This document shows, one piece after another, positions 47,603 through 57,242 of a DNA stretch of 64,000 nt (position 1 is the stretch's first letter; each line of letters begins with the position of its first letter). Source of the DNA: Neisseriaceae bacterium (GTDB lineage Bacteria > Pseudomonadota > Gammaproteobacteria > Burkholderiales > Neisseriaceae). Location of the stretch: the NCBI GenBank assembly GCA_017991555.1, contig JAGOQM010000010.1, positions 38,490 to 102,489 on the forward strand, given 5' to 3'. The position numbers and the translations under genes are program-made. Under the pieces are notes generated by a model. The model was not told the DNA's origin and ran no database searches. It saw only the letters and a program-made list of their open reading frames with translations.

Positions 47603-48946
47603 TTAAATCAACCCTGTCACCACGCTGATCGCCAGCAACACCAACGACACCCCCCAAATCCACATAAACGAATAGCGAATGTGTGCCCCCATCGACAAAC
47701 GAGCCAGCCCCAAACCCAACCACAACGCAGGTGAGAACGGCGACACAAACGTACCCACAATGCTGCCCAACAGCATGGCGTAAGCCGCCGAAGTCGACGC
47801 CACACCAACCTGAGCAGTAATCTCATGCACCACGGGGAATAAGGCAAAATAATAGGCATCGGTACTCAACACCAGCTCTAAAGGCGTGCCCAAAATGCCA
47901 ATGACCAAATGCAGATAAGGCAACAAAGCCCCTGGCAACACGTCGACCAGCGCCAAAGCAATACTGTTGAGCATGCCACTTTCCCGTAAGATCCCCAAAA
48001 AGGTGCCCGCAGCCAAAATGATGCTGGCCATCATAATCGCCCCACCTGCATGAGCTTGAATCCTGGCCAGCTGCATGGCTGGCTTCGGGTAGTTAATCAA
48101 CAAAGCCACCGACAGCGACAGCATAAACACGTAGCCGGGCAGCAACCACCCCACAAACAGCACGGCCAAGGTCAGGACAAAAATCAAAAAATTCACCCAC
48201 AGCAACTTCGGCCGCAGCAGCGCCTCGGTTGCGGCATCCAAGGCCACTCGCTCAGCACTGGGCTGACCTTGAGTGTGCTCGAGGGCCAAGCTATCCGCCT
48301 CGGCCTGCGTCACCAAGCGGCCATGCCCCTTAATGATGCGCTTTTGCTCACGCTTGCCTAAGCCAAAGGCCAATAAAATCAACAGGACGATGCCCGTCAC
48401 TTGAATCCCAATAAGCGGCCGCCATAGCGCCACCACGTCCATTTCCAACACCGAAGCCAAACGCCCCAAAGGCCCGCCCCAGGGTAAAATATTCACCACC
48501 CCGGCACTGGCAGCCAATAATAAAAACAGCAAATAAGGGCTCATTTTTAAGCGTTGATACAGGGGCAATAACGGTGGCACAATCAGCAGAAAGGTCGACG
48601 CCCCGGCACCATCCAACTGGGCAATGGCCGACACCAAAACCGTGCCCACGGCCACGGCCACCACATTGCCCTTGGTCACCGTCACCAGAAAATGAATCAT
48701 GGGCCTAAATAAGCCCACGTCGTTCATTACCCCAAAAAACAAAATGGCAAAAATAAACAAAATCACCACTTGCAACACCGAGCGGGTGCCCGATTGATAA
48801 AACTCGGCCAATTCAGCTGGCCCAAAACCAGCAATCAAGGCCCCCACAAACGGAATCATGATCAGGCTGATCACGGGCGACAGCTTCTCCGTCATCAGTA
48901 AAATCACGATCACCACAATAATGCCCAAACCCACCGCTGTTAACAT
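47603..48946 (-). CDS. CitMHS-family citrate/dicarboxylate transporter
   Basis: 447-residue inner-membrane protein with about 12 helices. LTAVGLGIIVVIVILLMTEKLSPVISLIMIPFVGALIAGF, the AQLDGAGASTFLLIVPPLLPLYQRLKM segment and the NILPWGGPLGRLASVL loop are the CitMHS pattern (metal-citrate:H+ symport). Substrate is inferred; a related tricarboxylate or organic acid is possible. Single-gene unit with its own terminator; no adjacent regulator or lyase to fix the substrate. Confidence 0.85.
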   Translation of the reverse strand: MLTAVGLGIIVVIVILLMTEKLSPVISLIMIPFVGALIAGFGPAELAEFYQSGTRSVLQVVILFIFAILFFGVMNDVGLFRPMIHFLVTVTKGNVVAVAVGTVLVSAIAQLDGAGASTFLLIVPPLLPLYQRLKMSPYLLFLLLAASAGVVNILPWGGPLGRLASVLEMDVVALWRPLIGIQVTGIVLLILLAFGLGKREQKRIIKGHGRLVTQAEADSLALEHTQGQPSAERVALDAATEALLRPKLLWVNFLIFVLTLAVLFVGWLLPGYVFMLSLSVALLINYPKPAMQLARIQAHAGGAIMMASIILAAGTFLGILRESGMLNSIALALVDVLPGALLPYLHLVIGILGTPLELVLSTDAYYFALFPVVHEITAQVGVASTSAAYAMLLGSIVGTFVSPFSPALWLGLGLARLSMGAHIRYSFMWIWGVSLVLLAISVVTGLI

Positions 48947-49364
48947 TTTATGCCCCTTTTAAAAACCCATGACATCACCACCACTGATTATGCCATTAAA
49001 ATAAATGAAGCCTATCACAGCACGGCCACTAAATTTAAAAAAATCAACGATCAATAAGAAACCACCCATAAAAACAAACCATTTCCACCACTCAAACCAC
49101 TATGCCGATTAGTTTTATGCGCAGACCGCCCCTCGATCGCGCCTAAGGTGCGGCCATCAATTCAGGCCACATCGTGATTGACGGGCCAACCCAAACGCCA
49201 AAATTAAAAATGACTTATCAATCAGCCACTAAGCTCTGTCATTGGGCTTAAAATTAAGCCATACTGTGTCCTAAACCCATGGCCTCAGAGCCTACCATGA
49301 CGTACTCAAAACGCGTTCGGCCAAAACAAAATCCCCCCAAAGCCCTACTTAGGAGAAGTAAACC
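48947..49364. other. Intergenic region with a 16-bp palindrome
   Basis: About 420 bp between divergent genes. GGCTTAA-aa-TTAAGCC (49245-49260) is a perfect palindrome about 105 bases before the lipase-like gene and could be an operator. The rest is AT-rich near 49000-49100, and I see no gene. Confidence 0.45.
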
Positions 49365-50546
49365 ATGAAACATGACCGACACTGGTGCCGTTGGCTCCCC
49401 CTTCTGACCCTTTCATTACTGAGCACGACTGCCCAAGGCGCAAAAACAGATGCCCACACACAGCCAGGCACCGTGCTGTCGCTAGATAAAGGGGCACGCG
49501 GCACGCCGCTACCCGATGCGGGCGAAAACTATTTGATCACCTATGTTTCTCAATCGGCGGCGGGCCTACCCGTGTCCGTCACTGGGCAGATCGCCATTCC
49601 TCGTTCACCCATGCCCAGCGGTGGCTACCCTGTGCTTAGTTGGGCTTCAGGCACGACCGGTATGGGCCAGCAGTGTGCGCCTTCAAACATGGGCGGCCAT
49701 ACCGAAACCCTCAACGAGTGGGTCAAGCGTGGCTATGCCGTGCTGCGCACCGACTATCCTGGCTGGGCCGATTTGGGTCCACGCCCTCTGCTTAACCAAC
49801 GCAGTAATGCCTCAGCAGTCATTGACCTAGTGACGGCAGCACATGCCGTATCCGACCAGCTGGCCACGGATTGGATCGTGGCTGGACACAGCGAAGGGGG
49901 CGGCGCCGCCCTATGGGCTGGCGCACGGCATGAGGCCACCCAGGGCCGATTCCAACTCAAAGCAGCCATTGCGCTGGCGCCGGTCGGGCCCGGGCTATGA
50001 AACATGGTGCGTAGCGTGGCCAACGGCGTGCCCATTGCTCGCGATTTTCCCTTAATGCCTGAAGCCTTAGCAGCGTCACTTACCGCGACAACTATTTTAG
50101 GCGCCCGTGCCACAGACGCCTCCATCCGGGTCGATGACCTCGTCACCGAAGCCTTTCGCCCTTGGCTAGACGCTTCGGCTAAAGCCTGTACCACCGACCC
50201 CATCACCTTACCGCTACCGGCTGTAAATCAATATTTAAAACTGGGTACAGCCTATGACCGCCTAGAAACCTTCTTGAGCCAGCAAGACCCCACCACCCAA
50301 ACCATGCGGGTGCCTGTGTGGATCGCACAAGCAGGCGCTGATCAGTTCACGCCCACGCCCCAAACCACGGCACAAATGGTGAACACACTCTGCGCACGCG
50401 GCGGGGCCATCAGCTTAACCCCCTACCCAGGGCAAGATCACAGCCAAGTCGTCACAGCCTCACTGCTTGATGCCCTGGCCTTCGCTGACGCCACCGTTGC
50501 TGGAAGCCCTCTGTCATATAACGCCTGCGACACACACAAGCCCTAG
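49365..50546 (+). pseudogene. Secreted alpha/beta hydrolase (secretory lipase-like), interrupted by an in-frame TGA
   Basis: One reading frame of ~393 codons broken only by TGA at 49998-50000; the text runs on in the same frame, so no frameshift is needed. Signal peptide MKHDRHWCRWLPLLTLSLLSTTAQG, the nucleophile elbow GHSEGGG (Ser176) before the stop, and the Asp (QAGADQFTP) and His (PGQDHSQV) after it, so the triad is split. It resembles secreted lipase/esterase proteins of the LIP type. The stop may be a recent nonsense mutation, a sequencing error or readthrough. The second half has ATG at 50004 but would lack the serine. Confidence 0.7.
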
Positions 50547-50737
50547 CATTAAGGCGCCTTAACGCTGGGTTCGCTGCCAAATGGCGAACCCAGCCACAAG
50601 CCTATGTCCAAGGCCATCAGCCGCCTAGGCCCCCCTTAATCCACGCCCGCTAACCCTGTAAAAACGGCGGCTGATTAAGTATTTTCTTATTACATTAATT
50701 CAACAAATACCGCTAATTAACGGGTATAATTCCCTAC

Positions 50738-50759
50738 TTGACATAATGTATACAATATT
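50738..50759 (+). promoter_or_regulatory. GntR-type operator at the regulator's own promoter
   Basis: TTGACA (50738-50743) followed by AATGTATACAATATT (50745-50759). The GTATAC core recurs upstream of the DapA-family gene (near 53957-53970) and of the TRAP genes (57243-57270). Confidence 0.5.
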
Positions 50760-50790
50760 CAATTGCCGAGCTTAGGCTCGGCAGCAACAT

Positions 50791-51450
50791 ATGGAACCCA
50801 CGACCTTGATCCCAAAAACCAGAACCGAATACGTGGCCAATCAACTACGCGACCGTATTTTAAGGGGCGACATCAAAGGCGGCAGCCCCATTCGCCAAGA
50901 TGCCATTGCCGCAGAATTCGGCGTCAGCCGCATTCCCGTGCGCGAAGCCCTGCTCCTGCTTAAGGCCGAAGGCTTAGTCGATTTTGTCCCCTACAAAGGC
51001 GCCTACGCCACCGAACTGTCGACCCATAAAATCACCGAGCTATTCCACCTGCGCTGCCTGATCGAATGCGATGTCCTGGTTCAGGCCATCCCCTTGATGA
51101 CCGAAGCCAGCCTGGCCAAAGCAGAAACCCTCTTGGCCAAATACGATCAGGCCTTGGCCACCGAACAAGACGTCAACCTCTGGAGCGAATACAACTTCGC
51201 CTACCACATGGCCCTATACGAATGTGCCGACCTGCCCGAAAGCCTCAACCTCATCGAAAGCCTCAACACCCTCTGTTCTCGCTACATTCGAATGCAGCTG
51301 CTGTACACCCAAAAAATTAAAAAAGCGGTGAAAGAACACCATCAGCTGCTGCACCTTTGCCGCGACAAAAACATTGAGGCGGCACGCGCGCTGCTAGAGC
51401 AACACATTGTGGAAGCCGGTGAATCCATCATTCAACTGTTAAAAAAATAA
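50791..51450 (+). CDS. GntR-family (FadR/FCD) transcriptional regulator
   Basis: 219 residues. N-terminal winged HTH (RTEYVANQLRDRILRGDIKGGSPIRQDAIAAEFGVSRIPVREALLLLKAEGLVDF) and an all-helical FCD ligand domain, whose metal-binding His and Asp residues appear in NFAYHMALYECAD and KEHHQLLHL. Such regulators usually repress sugar-acid or organic-acid catabolism. It is convergent with the aldehyde dehydrogenase gene. Sites like the one in its own promoter precede the DapA-family and TRAP genes, so it probably controls that locus. Confidence 0.9.
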   Translation: MEPTTLIPKTRTEYVANQLRDRILRGDIKGGSPIRQDAIAAEFGVSRIPVREALLLLKAEGLVDFVPYKGAYATELSTHKITELFHLRCLIECDVLVQAIPLMTEASLAKAETLLAKYDQALATEQDVNLWSEYNFAYHMALYECADLPESLNLIESLNTLCSRYIRMQLLYTQKIKKAVKEHHQLLHLCRDKNIEAARALLEQHIVEAGESIIQLLKK

Positions 51451-51464
51451 GCCCACCAAGCGCC

Positions 51465-51500
51465 AAAAAAAAAGCCCACTGCCATCAATGGCAGTGGGCT
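51465..51500. terminator. Terminator between GntR and aldehyde dehydrogenase genes
   Basis: GCCCACTGCCA-tcaa-TGGCAGTGGGC, an 11-bp stem (51474-51499) with nine T on the leftward transcript. It may also stop the rightward one. Confidence 0.9.
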
Positions 51501-51514
51501 TGTAACATAAAGGC

Positions 51515-52999
51515 TTAGTTAACGTACCAAATCACCTTGGTTTGGGTGTATTGATCAAAGGCTTCTAAGCCATTATCGCGCCCACCAAAACCAGACTGCT
51601 TATAGCCGCCAAAAGGCACCGTCATGTCGCCTTCCGAGAAACCGTTCACCGACACCGTGCCAGCGCGAATCGCGGACGCCACTCGAGCCGCACGCTTGAT
51701 GTTCTGCGTATAAAACGAAGACGCCAAGCCATACTGGGTGTCGTTGGCCAACTCAATCGCTTCTTCTTCCGTCTCAAAGCTGGTGACGGCCAAAATAGGT
51801 CCAAACACTTCATCACGGAACAGCGTCATGTCGGGGGTGACGTCATCAAAAATCGTTGGGCTCACGTACCAACCGCTGCCTAAATCGTCTAGGATTTCGC
51901 CGCCGTGAATGAGCTTACCGCCTTCGGCCTCGGTGGTGGCTAAAAACTGAGCCACTTTCTTAAAGTGCGCCTCTTCCACCATGGGGCCAATCGACACCGC
52001 AGGGTCCTTAGGGTTGCCCACGACCCAGCTGCTTAGGCCTTCCTTCAGCAAGGCCAATAACGGCGCCTTAACCGAATGATGCACGATCAGGCGTGAGCCA
52101 CAGCTACAGTTTTCACCCATATTCCAAAAGGCGCCCGCCAAAATATGCGGCACCGCTTCGGCCAGATCAGCGTCTTCAAACACCAGCTGTGGGCTTTTGC
52201 CGCCACATTCCAACACGATCTCTTTTAAGTTGCTCTCGGCCGAATACTTGAGGAAATAACGACCCACTTCGGTTGAGCCAGTAAAAGACACCATGTCCAC
52301 ATCCATGTGTCGGCCCAAAGGCTCGCCCACGGTTTCGCCCAAGCCACACACCATGGTTAAAGCGCCTTCTGGCACGCCAGCCTCATAGGCCAGCTGAATC
52401 ATTCGGTAGGCGCTCAAAGACGTCAGCTCTGCCGGCTTCACGATCACCGAGTTACCCACCGCCAAAGCAGGGGCCACTTTCCACGCAAACATTTGCGCCG
52501 GGAAGTTCCAAGGCAAAACCGCCCCCACCACCCCAATAGCCTCTTTCACCACCAGTCCGGTTGCTTCTGGCCCCGTTGGTGCCACCTTACCAAACAGCTT
52601 ATCCGCCGCTTCGGCATACCAATGAATGGTATCGATGGTCGCCGGAATGTCGGTGTTCAAACACTCGGTAATCGGCTTGCCCGCATCAATACAGTCTAGC
52701 GCAGCCAATTCTTCTGAGTGCTGTTGCAACAGCTGAACCCAGGCCAACAGCACCGCTTTGCGAGCAGCTGGCGCCAAGCCAGACCACGTTTTAGCCGCAA
52801 AGGTTTGGCGGGCCACCGCCACGGCCGCATCCACCGTCGCCGCATCGCCGTTGTCGATGTAGCCAATCAGGCTATTGTCGATGGGGGTGCGATTTTCCAG
52901 ACGACGTGCTTGATCAGCCTGATAGCCTGGAATCAAATGTCCGGCCCATAAGCCCGCGGCATCCGCCGTCTCAAAAACCGTTTCTTTACTTTTTATCAT
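51515..52999 (-). CDS. Aldehyde dehydrogenase, PuuC-like
   Basis: 494 residues, NAD(P)+-dependent. LPWNFPAQMFAWKVAPALAVGNSVIVKPAE, catalytic Glu264 (LECGGKSP) and Cys298 (GENCSCGSR), and the PFGGYKQSGFGGRDNGLEAFDQYTQTK ending are close to PuuC-type enzymes. Encoded 18 bp after a DapA-family lyase. The likely scheme is that the lyase releases a semialdehyde or aldehyde that this enzyme oxidises, for example 2-oxoglutarate semialdehyde in sugar-acid breakdown. The substrate is an inference from context. Confidence 0.8.
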   Translation of the reverse strand: MIKSKETVFETADAAGLWAGHLIPGYQADQARRLENRTPIDNSLIGYIDNGDAATVDAAVAVARQTFAAKTWSGLAPAARKAVLLAWVQLLQQHSEELAALDCIDAGKPITECLNTDIPATIDTIHWYAEAADKLFGKVAPTGPEATGLVVKEAIGVVGAVLPWNFPAQMFAWKVAPALAVGNSVIVKPAELTSLSAYRMIQLAYEAGVPEGALTMVCGLGETVGEPLGRHMDVDMVSFTGSTEVGRYFLKYSAESNLKEIVLECGGKSPQLVFEDADLAEAVPHILAGAFWNMGENCSCGSRLIVHHSVKAPLLALLKEGLSSWVVGNPKDPAVSIGPMVEEAHFKKVAQFLATTEAEGGKLIHGGEILDDLGSGWYVSPTIFDDVTPDMTLFRDEVFGPILAVTSFETEEEAIELANDTQYGLASSFYTQNIKRAARVASAIRAGTVSVNGFSEGDMTVPFGGYKQSGFGGRDNGLEAFDQYTQTKVIWYVN

Positions 53000-53017
53000 G
53001 AGGTTATCCTTTGCCGA

Positions 53018-53893
53018 TTAAGCATCAAACTGATCAAGCAAGGCCACAAAAGCGGCACTGTCTTCGCGATTCATGTCGACCAAGGGCAAGCGCACGCTGC
53101 CGGCGTCAACGCCATGACGGCGACAGCCAAGCTTGGCTTTTTGATTGTAGTCGCCACACTCCATCGAACGAATGGCGGGGTACATCGCCTGCATCTTGGC
53201 CCGAACCTCAGCCCAATCACCCTGATTGGCTGCGGCCAACATCGCCACCTGCTCGGCTGGGAACACGTTGGCGGCGCCACTAATCCACCCCTTAACGCCC
53301 CAATAGAAGAAGTCTGCGGCCTGATCATCACAGCCACACACCACTTCAAAATCAGGCAGCTGGGCCTGAATCAGGCTTAAGGCATGGCTGAAATCGCCGC
53401 TGCTCTCTTTGATGCCCTTAATGTTTTTATGGCCACTTAGATGCACCACCGTTTCAAATTCAATGTTCACGCCCACTCGCGCAGGGAAGTTATACATCAC
53501 GATCGGTAAGTCGGTACTGTCCGCCACCGCTTCAAAGTGAGCAATGATGCCCGCTTGAGACGGCAGGCTATAAGCCGGCGCGGCCAACATTAAGCCATCA
53601 TAGCCCAATGCCTTAGCCTGCTGCGCCCGCTTGATGGCACCCGCCGTAGACAGGTCGTTGGCGCCAGCAATCAAGGACACGCGGCCCTTGCCAACTTTAG
53701 CCACCGTCGACAGCACCGCTTCTCGCTCGGCTTCGGTGAAGGTGTAATACTCGCCCGTGGTGCCACACACCACTAGGCCAGACACGCCGGCTTGAATAAA
53801 CGCCTCGGCCAGCTGGCCCAGCTTGGTTAAATCAACGTCGTTCTGGTCATTAAATGGGGTAACCAAAGGCACCATAATTCCGGTTAAGTTCAT
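53018..53893 (-). CDS. DapA/NAL-family lyase or dehydratase (catabolic)
   Basis: 291 residues, TIM-barrel Schiff-base enzyme. Lys162 (IKGIKESSGD) forms the imine, Tyr134 (IVMYNFPARVG) is the proton relay and GTTGE at 44-48 binds the 2-oxo acid. The family includes dihydrodipicolinate synthase, KDG aldolase/dehydratases and hydroxyproline-pathway deaminases. Sitting with a GntR regulator, an aldehyde dehydrogenase and a TRAP transporter, it is more likely catabolic than lysine biosynthetic. The exact 2-oxo acid is unknown. Confidence 0.78.
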   Translation of the reverse strand: MNLTGIMVPLVTPFNDQNDVDLTKLGQLAEAFIQAGVSGLVVCGTTGEYYTFTEAEREAVLSTVAKVGKGRVSLIAGANDLSTAGAIKRAQQAKALGYDGLMLAAPAYSLPSQAGIIAHFEAVADSTDLPIVMYNFPARVGVNIEFETVVHLSGHKNIKGIKESSGDFSHALSLIQAQLPDFEVVCGCDDQAADFFYWGVKGWISGAANVFPAEQVAMLAAANQGDWAEVRAKMQAMYPAIRSMECGDYNQKAKLGCRRHGVDAGSVRLPLVDMNREDSAAFVALLDQFDA

Positions 53894-53950
53894 TGTTATT
53901 CTCCTCTGAATAGACGGTGTGTTGGCCAGCAGCGTACTGCCAGCCTTAAA

Positions 53951-53976
53951 TTGTATATTGTATACTATATAAAATA
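53951..53976 (-). promoter_or_regulatory. GntR-type operator upstream of the DapA-family gene
   Basis: TTGTATATTGTATACTATAT (53951-53970) contains two overlapping TTGTATA motifs, the second with the GTATAC core seen at the gntR and TRAP promoters. About 60-80 bases before the lyase start, within the leftward promoter region. Confidence 0.55.
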
Positions 53977-54060
53977 TTAAAAATAGGCAACACTCTGCCC
54001 TTAATGAGGGCTTAGTCGGTGCCCATCAGCACCGCTAAACCCTCCGCCACTCAATTAATG

Positions 54061-55062
54061 TTACTTAGCGCTTTGAATTTCTTGATACAACGCGTCACCA
54101 TCAGGAATGCCTTTAATCAAGCTCGCGCGTACCCCTTCTGCTCTGGCCTTAAACCCACTTAAGTCCGGCTCAACCACGGTCACGCCACTTTGCTTGGCTT
54201 TCTCTAGCGCCGCCAAATAGTCTGTTTCGTAGAAGGCAATGCCCTTTTTAAGCCCTGCGGCCACGGCTTTTTGCATGATGGCCTGCTGTTCGGCACTCAG
54301 CTTTTGCCACTGACGGTCGGACATCACCAATAAGGCTGGCAAATAATGGGTTTTGGTGAGGTTGAAATACTTAGCCACTTCGTTAAAGCGATCGTTCATG
54401 AACTGATCCGGCGAAATATCGCCGCCATTCACCACGCCCTGCTGTAAAGACATGTACACCTCAGAATAGGCCATCGGCGTGGGCTGTGCGCCTAAAGCCT
54501 TATAGGTTTCCACATAGCCTGGGGCTTGCATTACCCGTAGCTTAAGGCCACGCATGTCGTCCACGCTATTAATTGCCTTCGTCGCAAACACATTACGCTC
54601 CATAGCGGTCAACCAACCCAAGCCTTTGAGCTGATACTGCGACAGCATGTCTAAGTACTTCTGGCCAACGGGGCCAGCCAAAACCTGATTGGCCTGCTGA
54701 ATATTGTCAAACAAATACGGCAAGTCAAAAATCTCATACTCTTTAACCGTATTTTCTAAAGCCGCTTGCCCACTGATGAACATCGACAGCGTGCCCGCAC
54801 GCGTGGCTTGAATCATTTTAATTTCATCGCCCAGCTGCGACTGTGGGAACGACGTAATCGTAATGGCCCCGTTAGAATCCTCAGCCGCCACCTTGGCCAT
54901 CTCATCAATCATCACCTGATAATGGCTGGTGGGCGTCAGAATATGGCCCACTTTCAACTCAATCTTTTCACCCTCTCCAGCGCCTTTCGCACCAGAAGAC
55001 TGATCAGAACACGCACTTAAGGCCAAGAGTGATGCGGCCACAATACCCAATACTTTTTTCAT
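54061..55062 (-). CDS. TRAP transporter substrate-binding protein (DctP family)
   Basis: 333 residues. Lipoprotein signal with lipobox LSAC (MKKVLGIVAASLLALSAC), then the DctP-type periplasmic domain (LKVGHILTPTSHYQVMIDEMAKVAAEDSNGAITITSFPQSQLGDE, and the conserved arginine in MRGLKLRVMQAPGYVETYKALGAQPTPMAYSEVYMSLQQGVVNGGDI, which binds the carboxylate). It captures an organic acid and hands it to DctQM. It is third in the leftward dctQ-dctM-dctP order. Confidence 0.92.
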   Translation of the reverse strand: MKKVLGIVAASLLALSACSDQSSGAKGAGEGEKIELKVGHILTPTSHYQVMIDEMAKVAAEDSNGAITITSFPQSQLGDEIKMIQATRAGTLSMFISGQAALENTVKEYEIFDLPYLFDNIQQANQVLAGPVGQKYLDMLSQYQLKGLGWLTAMERNVFATKAINSVDDMRGLKLRVMQAPGYVETYKALGAQPTPMAYSEVYMSLQQGVVNGGDISPDQFMNDRFNEVAKYFNLTKTHYLPALLVMSDRQWQKLSAEQQAIMQKAVAAGLKKGIAFYETDYLAALEKAKQSGVTVVEPDLSGFKARAEGVRASLIKGIPDGDALYQEIQSAK

Positions 55063-55089
55063 TATGTTTCTCCTCTTACTGCATTGTGT

Positions 55090-56373
55090 TTAATTAATAA
55101 TGGAAGGCAACCACGTCGACAGCGGCGCCCAATAGCTGATGATCAACAGATCAACAATTAAAACGCTCAAAAAGATCAGAATCGGTCTGATCAATTGATC
55201 AATCCGCAAACCCGCAATTTCACAGGCCACAAACAGATTCACCCCCACCGGCGGCGTCACCATGCCAATGGCCAAGTTCACAATCATGATCATGCCAAAA
55301 TGCAGCGGATCAATGCCGTAAATCATCGCCACCGGCGCCAAGATCGGCCCCAAGATGATGATGGCGGCGAGGGTTTCAATAAACATGCCCACGATCAATA
55401 AGAAAATATTGACCATGATGATGAACACCAAAGGATTATCCGAAAAACCAATCACCCACTGACTCAACTTATGCGGCACCTGCTCCATCGTCAGAATGTA
55501 AGAAAATACCGAAGCAAACCCCACAATTAACAAAATAATGGCCGTGGACAGCGCCGAGCGGGTCAAAATTTGGGGCAACGCTGCCCAGCGTAACTCTCGA
55601 TAAACAAATAGACCGATGAATAAACTATAGAATACGGCCACCACTGCGGCTTCTGTCGGGGTAAACCAGCCCAGGTAAATCCCGCCCAAAATAATCACCG
55701 GCATCAACACCGCAAAAAAAGACCGTTTCACTGCCACGCCTAGGTTATGCGCCCACTCACCAACGCTCAACACTTCCACTTCATCAAACTTTTTAAGGCG
55801 CGCAATCACAATGACGGTAATGATGAGGCTAAGGCCGATAAATAAGCCCGGTAAAATGCCCGCCAAAAACAGCGTGCCCACCGACACGTTGGCCACCAAC
55901 CCATACACAATCATCGGCACCGAGGGCGGAATAATCGCCCCCAGCTCACCAGAAGCAGCCGCAATCGCCGTCGCAAACGGTTTAGGGTATTTTTTCTTAG
56001 TCATCTCAGGAATGAGGCTAGAGCCAATGGCCGCCGTCGTCGCCGACGATGAACCAGACAGCGTCGCAAAGAACATCGACGTCAGCACCGCCACCGAACC
56101 CAAGCCGCCCCGAAACCAACCGATTAAAGCATTGGCCAAGCCGATCAAGCGCGACGCAATGCCCCCAGTTTGCATGAGGTTACCGGCCAAAATAAAAAAC
56201 GGAATGGCCATTAAAGTAAAGGAATCGAGGCTTTCAAAGATATTCTGGGCCAGCACGCTCAAAGGCATGTCTTCTGAAATCAACGCCACCGCCGACGCTA
56301 AGCCCAACGAAATCGCAATCGGCAGCGACAGGGCAAATAAAATCATTAAGGTTAAAAACAGTAGCTGAATCAT
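55090..56373 (-). CDS. TRAP transporter large permease (DctM family)
   Basis: 427 residues with about 12 helices. SGSSSATTAAIGSSLIPEMTKKKYPKPFATAIAAASGELGAIIPPSVPMIVYG is the DctM signature region, and a second PPVGVNLFVACEIAG loop is near the C-terminus. Catalytic half of the Na+-driven TRAP importer. Overlaps dctQ by 4 bases. Confidence 0.95.
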   Translation of the reverse strand: MIQLLFLTLMILFALSLPIAISLGLASAVALISEDMPLSVLAQNIFESLDSFTLMAIPFFILAGNLMQTGGIASRLIGLANALIGWFRGGLGSVAVLTSMFFATLSGSSSATTAAIGSSLIPEMTKKKYPKPFATAIAAASGELGAIIPPSVPMIVYGLVANVSVGTLFLAGILPGLFIGLSLIITVIVIARLKKFDEVEVLSVGEWAHNLGVAVKRSFFAVLMPVIILGGIYLGWFTPTEAAVVAVFYSLFIGLFVYRELRWAALPQILTRSALSTAIILLIVGFASVFSYILTMEQVPHKLSQWVIGFSDNPLVFIIMVNIFLLIVGMFIETLAAIIILGPILAPVAMIYGIDPLHFGMIMIVNLAIGMVTPPVGVNLFVACEIAGLRIDQLIRPILIFLSVLIVDLLIISYWAPLSTWLPSIIN

Positions 56374-56885
56374 AGTTCAATGTCCTCCGTGTCTAAACCA
56401 CGAATGTCGGTGTTTGTGACCACCACTTCCCATAAGTACGCCAGGGTATTGATGACCATTAAAGCGGAACCCAAAAGCATGGCCGCGTAAACATAAGCCT
56501 TACTGATTTTCATCACCGGCGCGGTTTCGGTTAAACCAAATAAAAACCACTCCCAGCCAATCCACACCAGCAAACCATAAAACACCAGGCTCATTAAATG
56601 CGCGATCCACTTCACGGCTTTACCTGCCCGCTCTGGCAACACCAGTATCATTGAATCAATGGCAATCAGCTTGCCCTTACGCACCGCCACAGCCCCGCCT
56701 AAAAACGTCAGCCAGATCATCAAATACTTCGCGACCTCTTCTGACCACGGCACCGAAAACTGCTCAAACACAAATCGAACCAAAACCTGAATCAGCACCA
56801 CCACCGCCATAATGGCCAGCATTAAAGCCAGTGTGTGCTCTACACCACGGTTGAGTTGATCAACTCTTTTAATAAAATCCATCAC
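56370..56885 (-). CDS. TRAP transporter small permease (DctQ family)
   Basis: 171 residues with four helices. VLIQVLVRFVFEQFSVPWSEEVAKYLMIWLTFLGGAVAVRKGKLIAID is the DctQ pattern. First gene of the TRAP operon; its end overlaps dctM by 4 bases (ATGA). The GntR-type operator lies about 360 bases upstream. Confidence 0.94.
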   Translation of the reverse strand: MMDFIKRVDQLNRGVEHTLALMLAIMAVVVLIQVLVRFVFEQFSVPWSEEVAKYLMIWLTFLGGAVAVRKGKLIAIDSMILVLPERAGKAVKWIAHLMSLVFYGLLVWIGWEWFLFGLTETAPVMKISKAYVYAAMLLGSALMVINTLAYLWEVVVTNTDIRGLDTEDIEL

Positions 56886-56962
56886 ATTCTCCTCTGAGCG
56901 GATTCACAACGCATTCAGCCATATCGGCTCAATGCACAGACGCCCTCCGAACCCTGCACCTT

Positions 56963-56978
56963 GAACAACCGGTTGTTC
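56963..56978. promoter_or_regulatory. 16-bp palindrome upstream of the TRAP operon
   Basis: GAACAACCGGTTGTTC, perfect. The half TTGTTCAAG recurs at 56998-57006. About 80 bases before dctQ; a possible operator or leader hairpin. Confidence 0.4.
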
Positions 56979-57242
56979 CTGCCTAAGCACCGTTCTATTG
57001 TTCAAGCCCATAGGCGTGACGGCTAATGCTTGTTGTTTGATGTCCACCATTTTATTTCTCCTAGATCAATCCGTTTCTTAAGCACGGCGCTTCATTGTCA
57101 TTTTTAGTTGCAGGCGCCGTTAGCCTCTTGTGTCTTGCTTTAATAAATACGCTGCCCTCCTTTGAGTGTGCTGTTGCTGCGGGCCGCTCGTGCGCCCCTG
57201 TATTTTGACCATCCTCATAAATAGAGCCATCGCTCTTTTCAA

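Noticed and set aside
49365..50000. Two separate complete genes for the lipase-like locus
   Set aside because: Both halves are in the same frame and the catalytic triad is divided between them, so one interrupted gene is the simpler reading.
53018..53893. Biosynthetic dihydrodipicolinate synthase (dapA)
   Set aside because: The fold and active site fit the superfamily, but the neighbours are catabolic (GntR, aldehyde dehydrogenase, TRAP) and no lysine genes are near.
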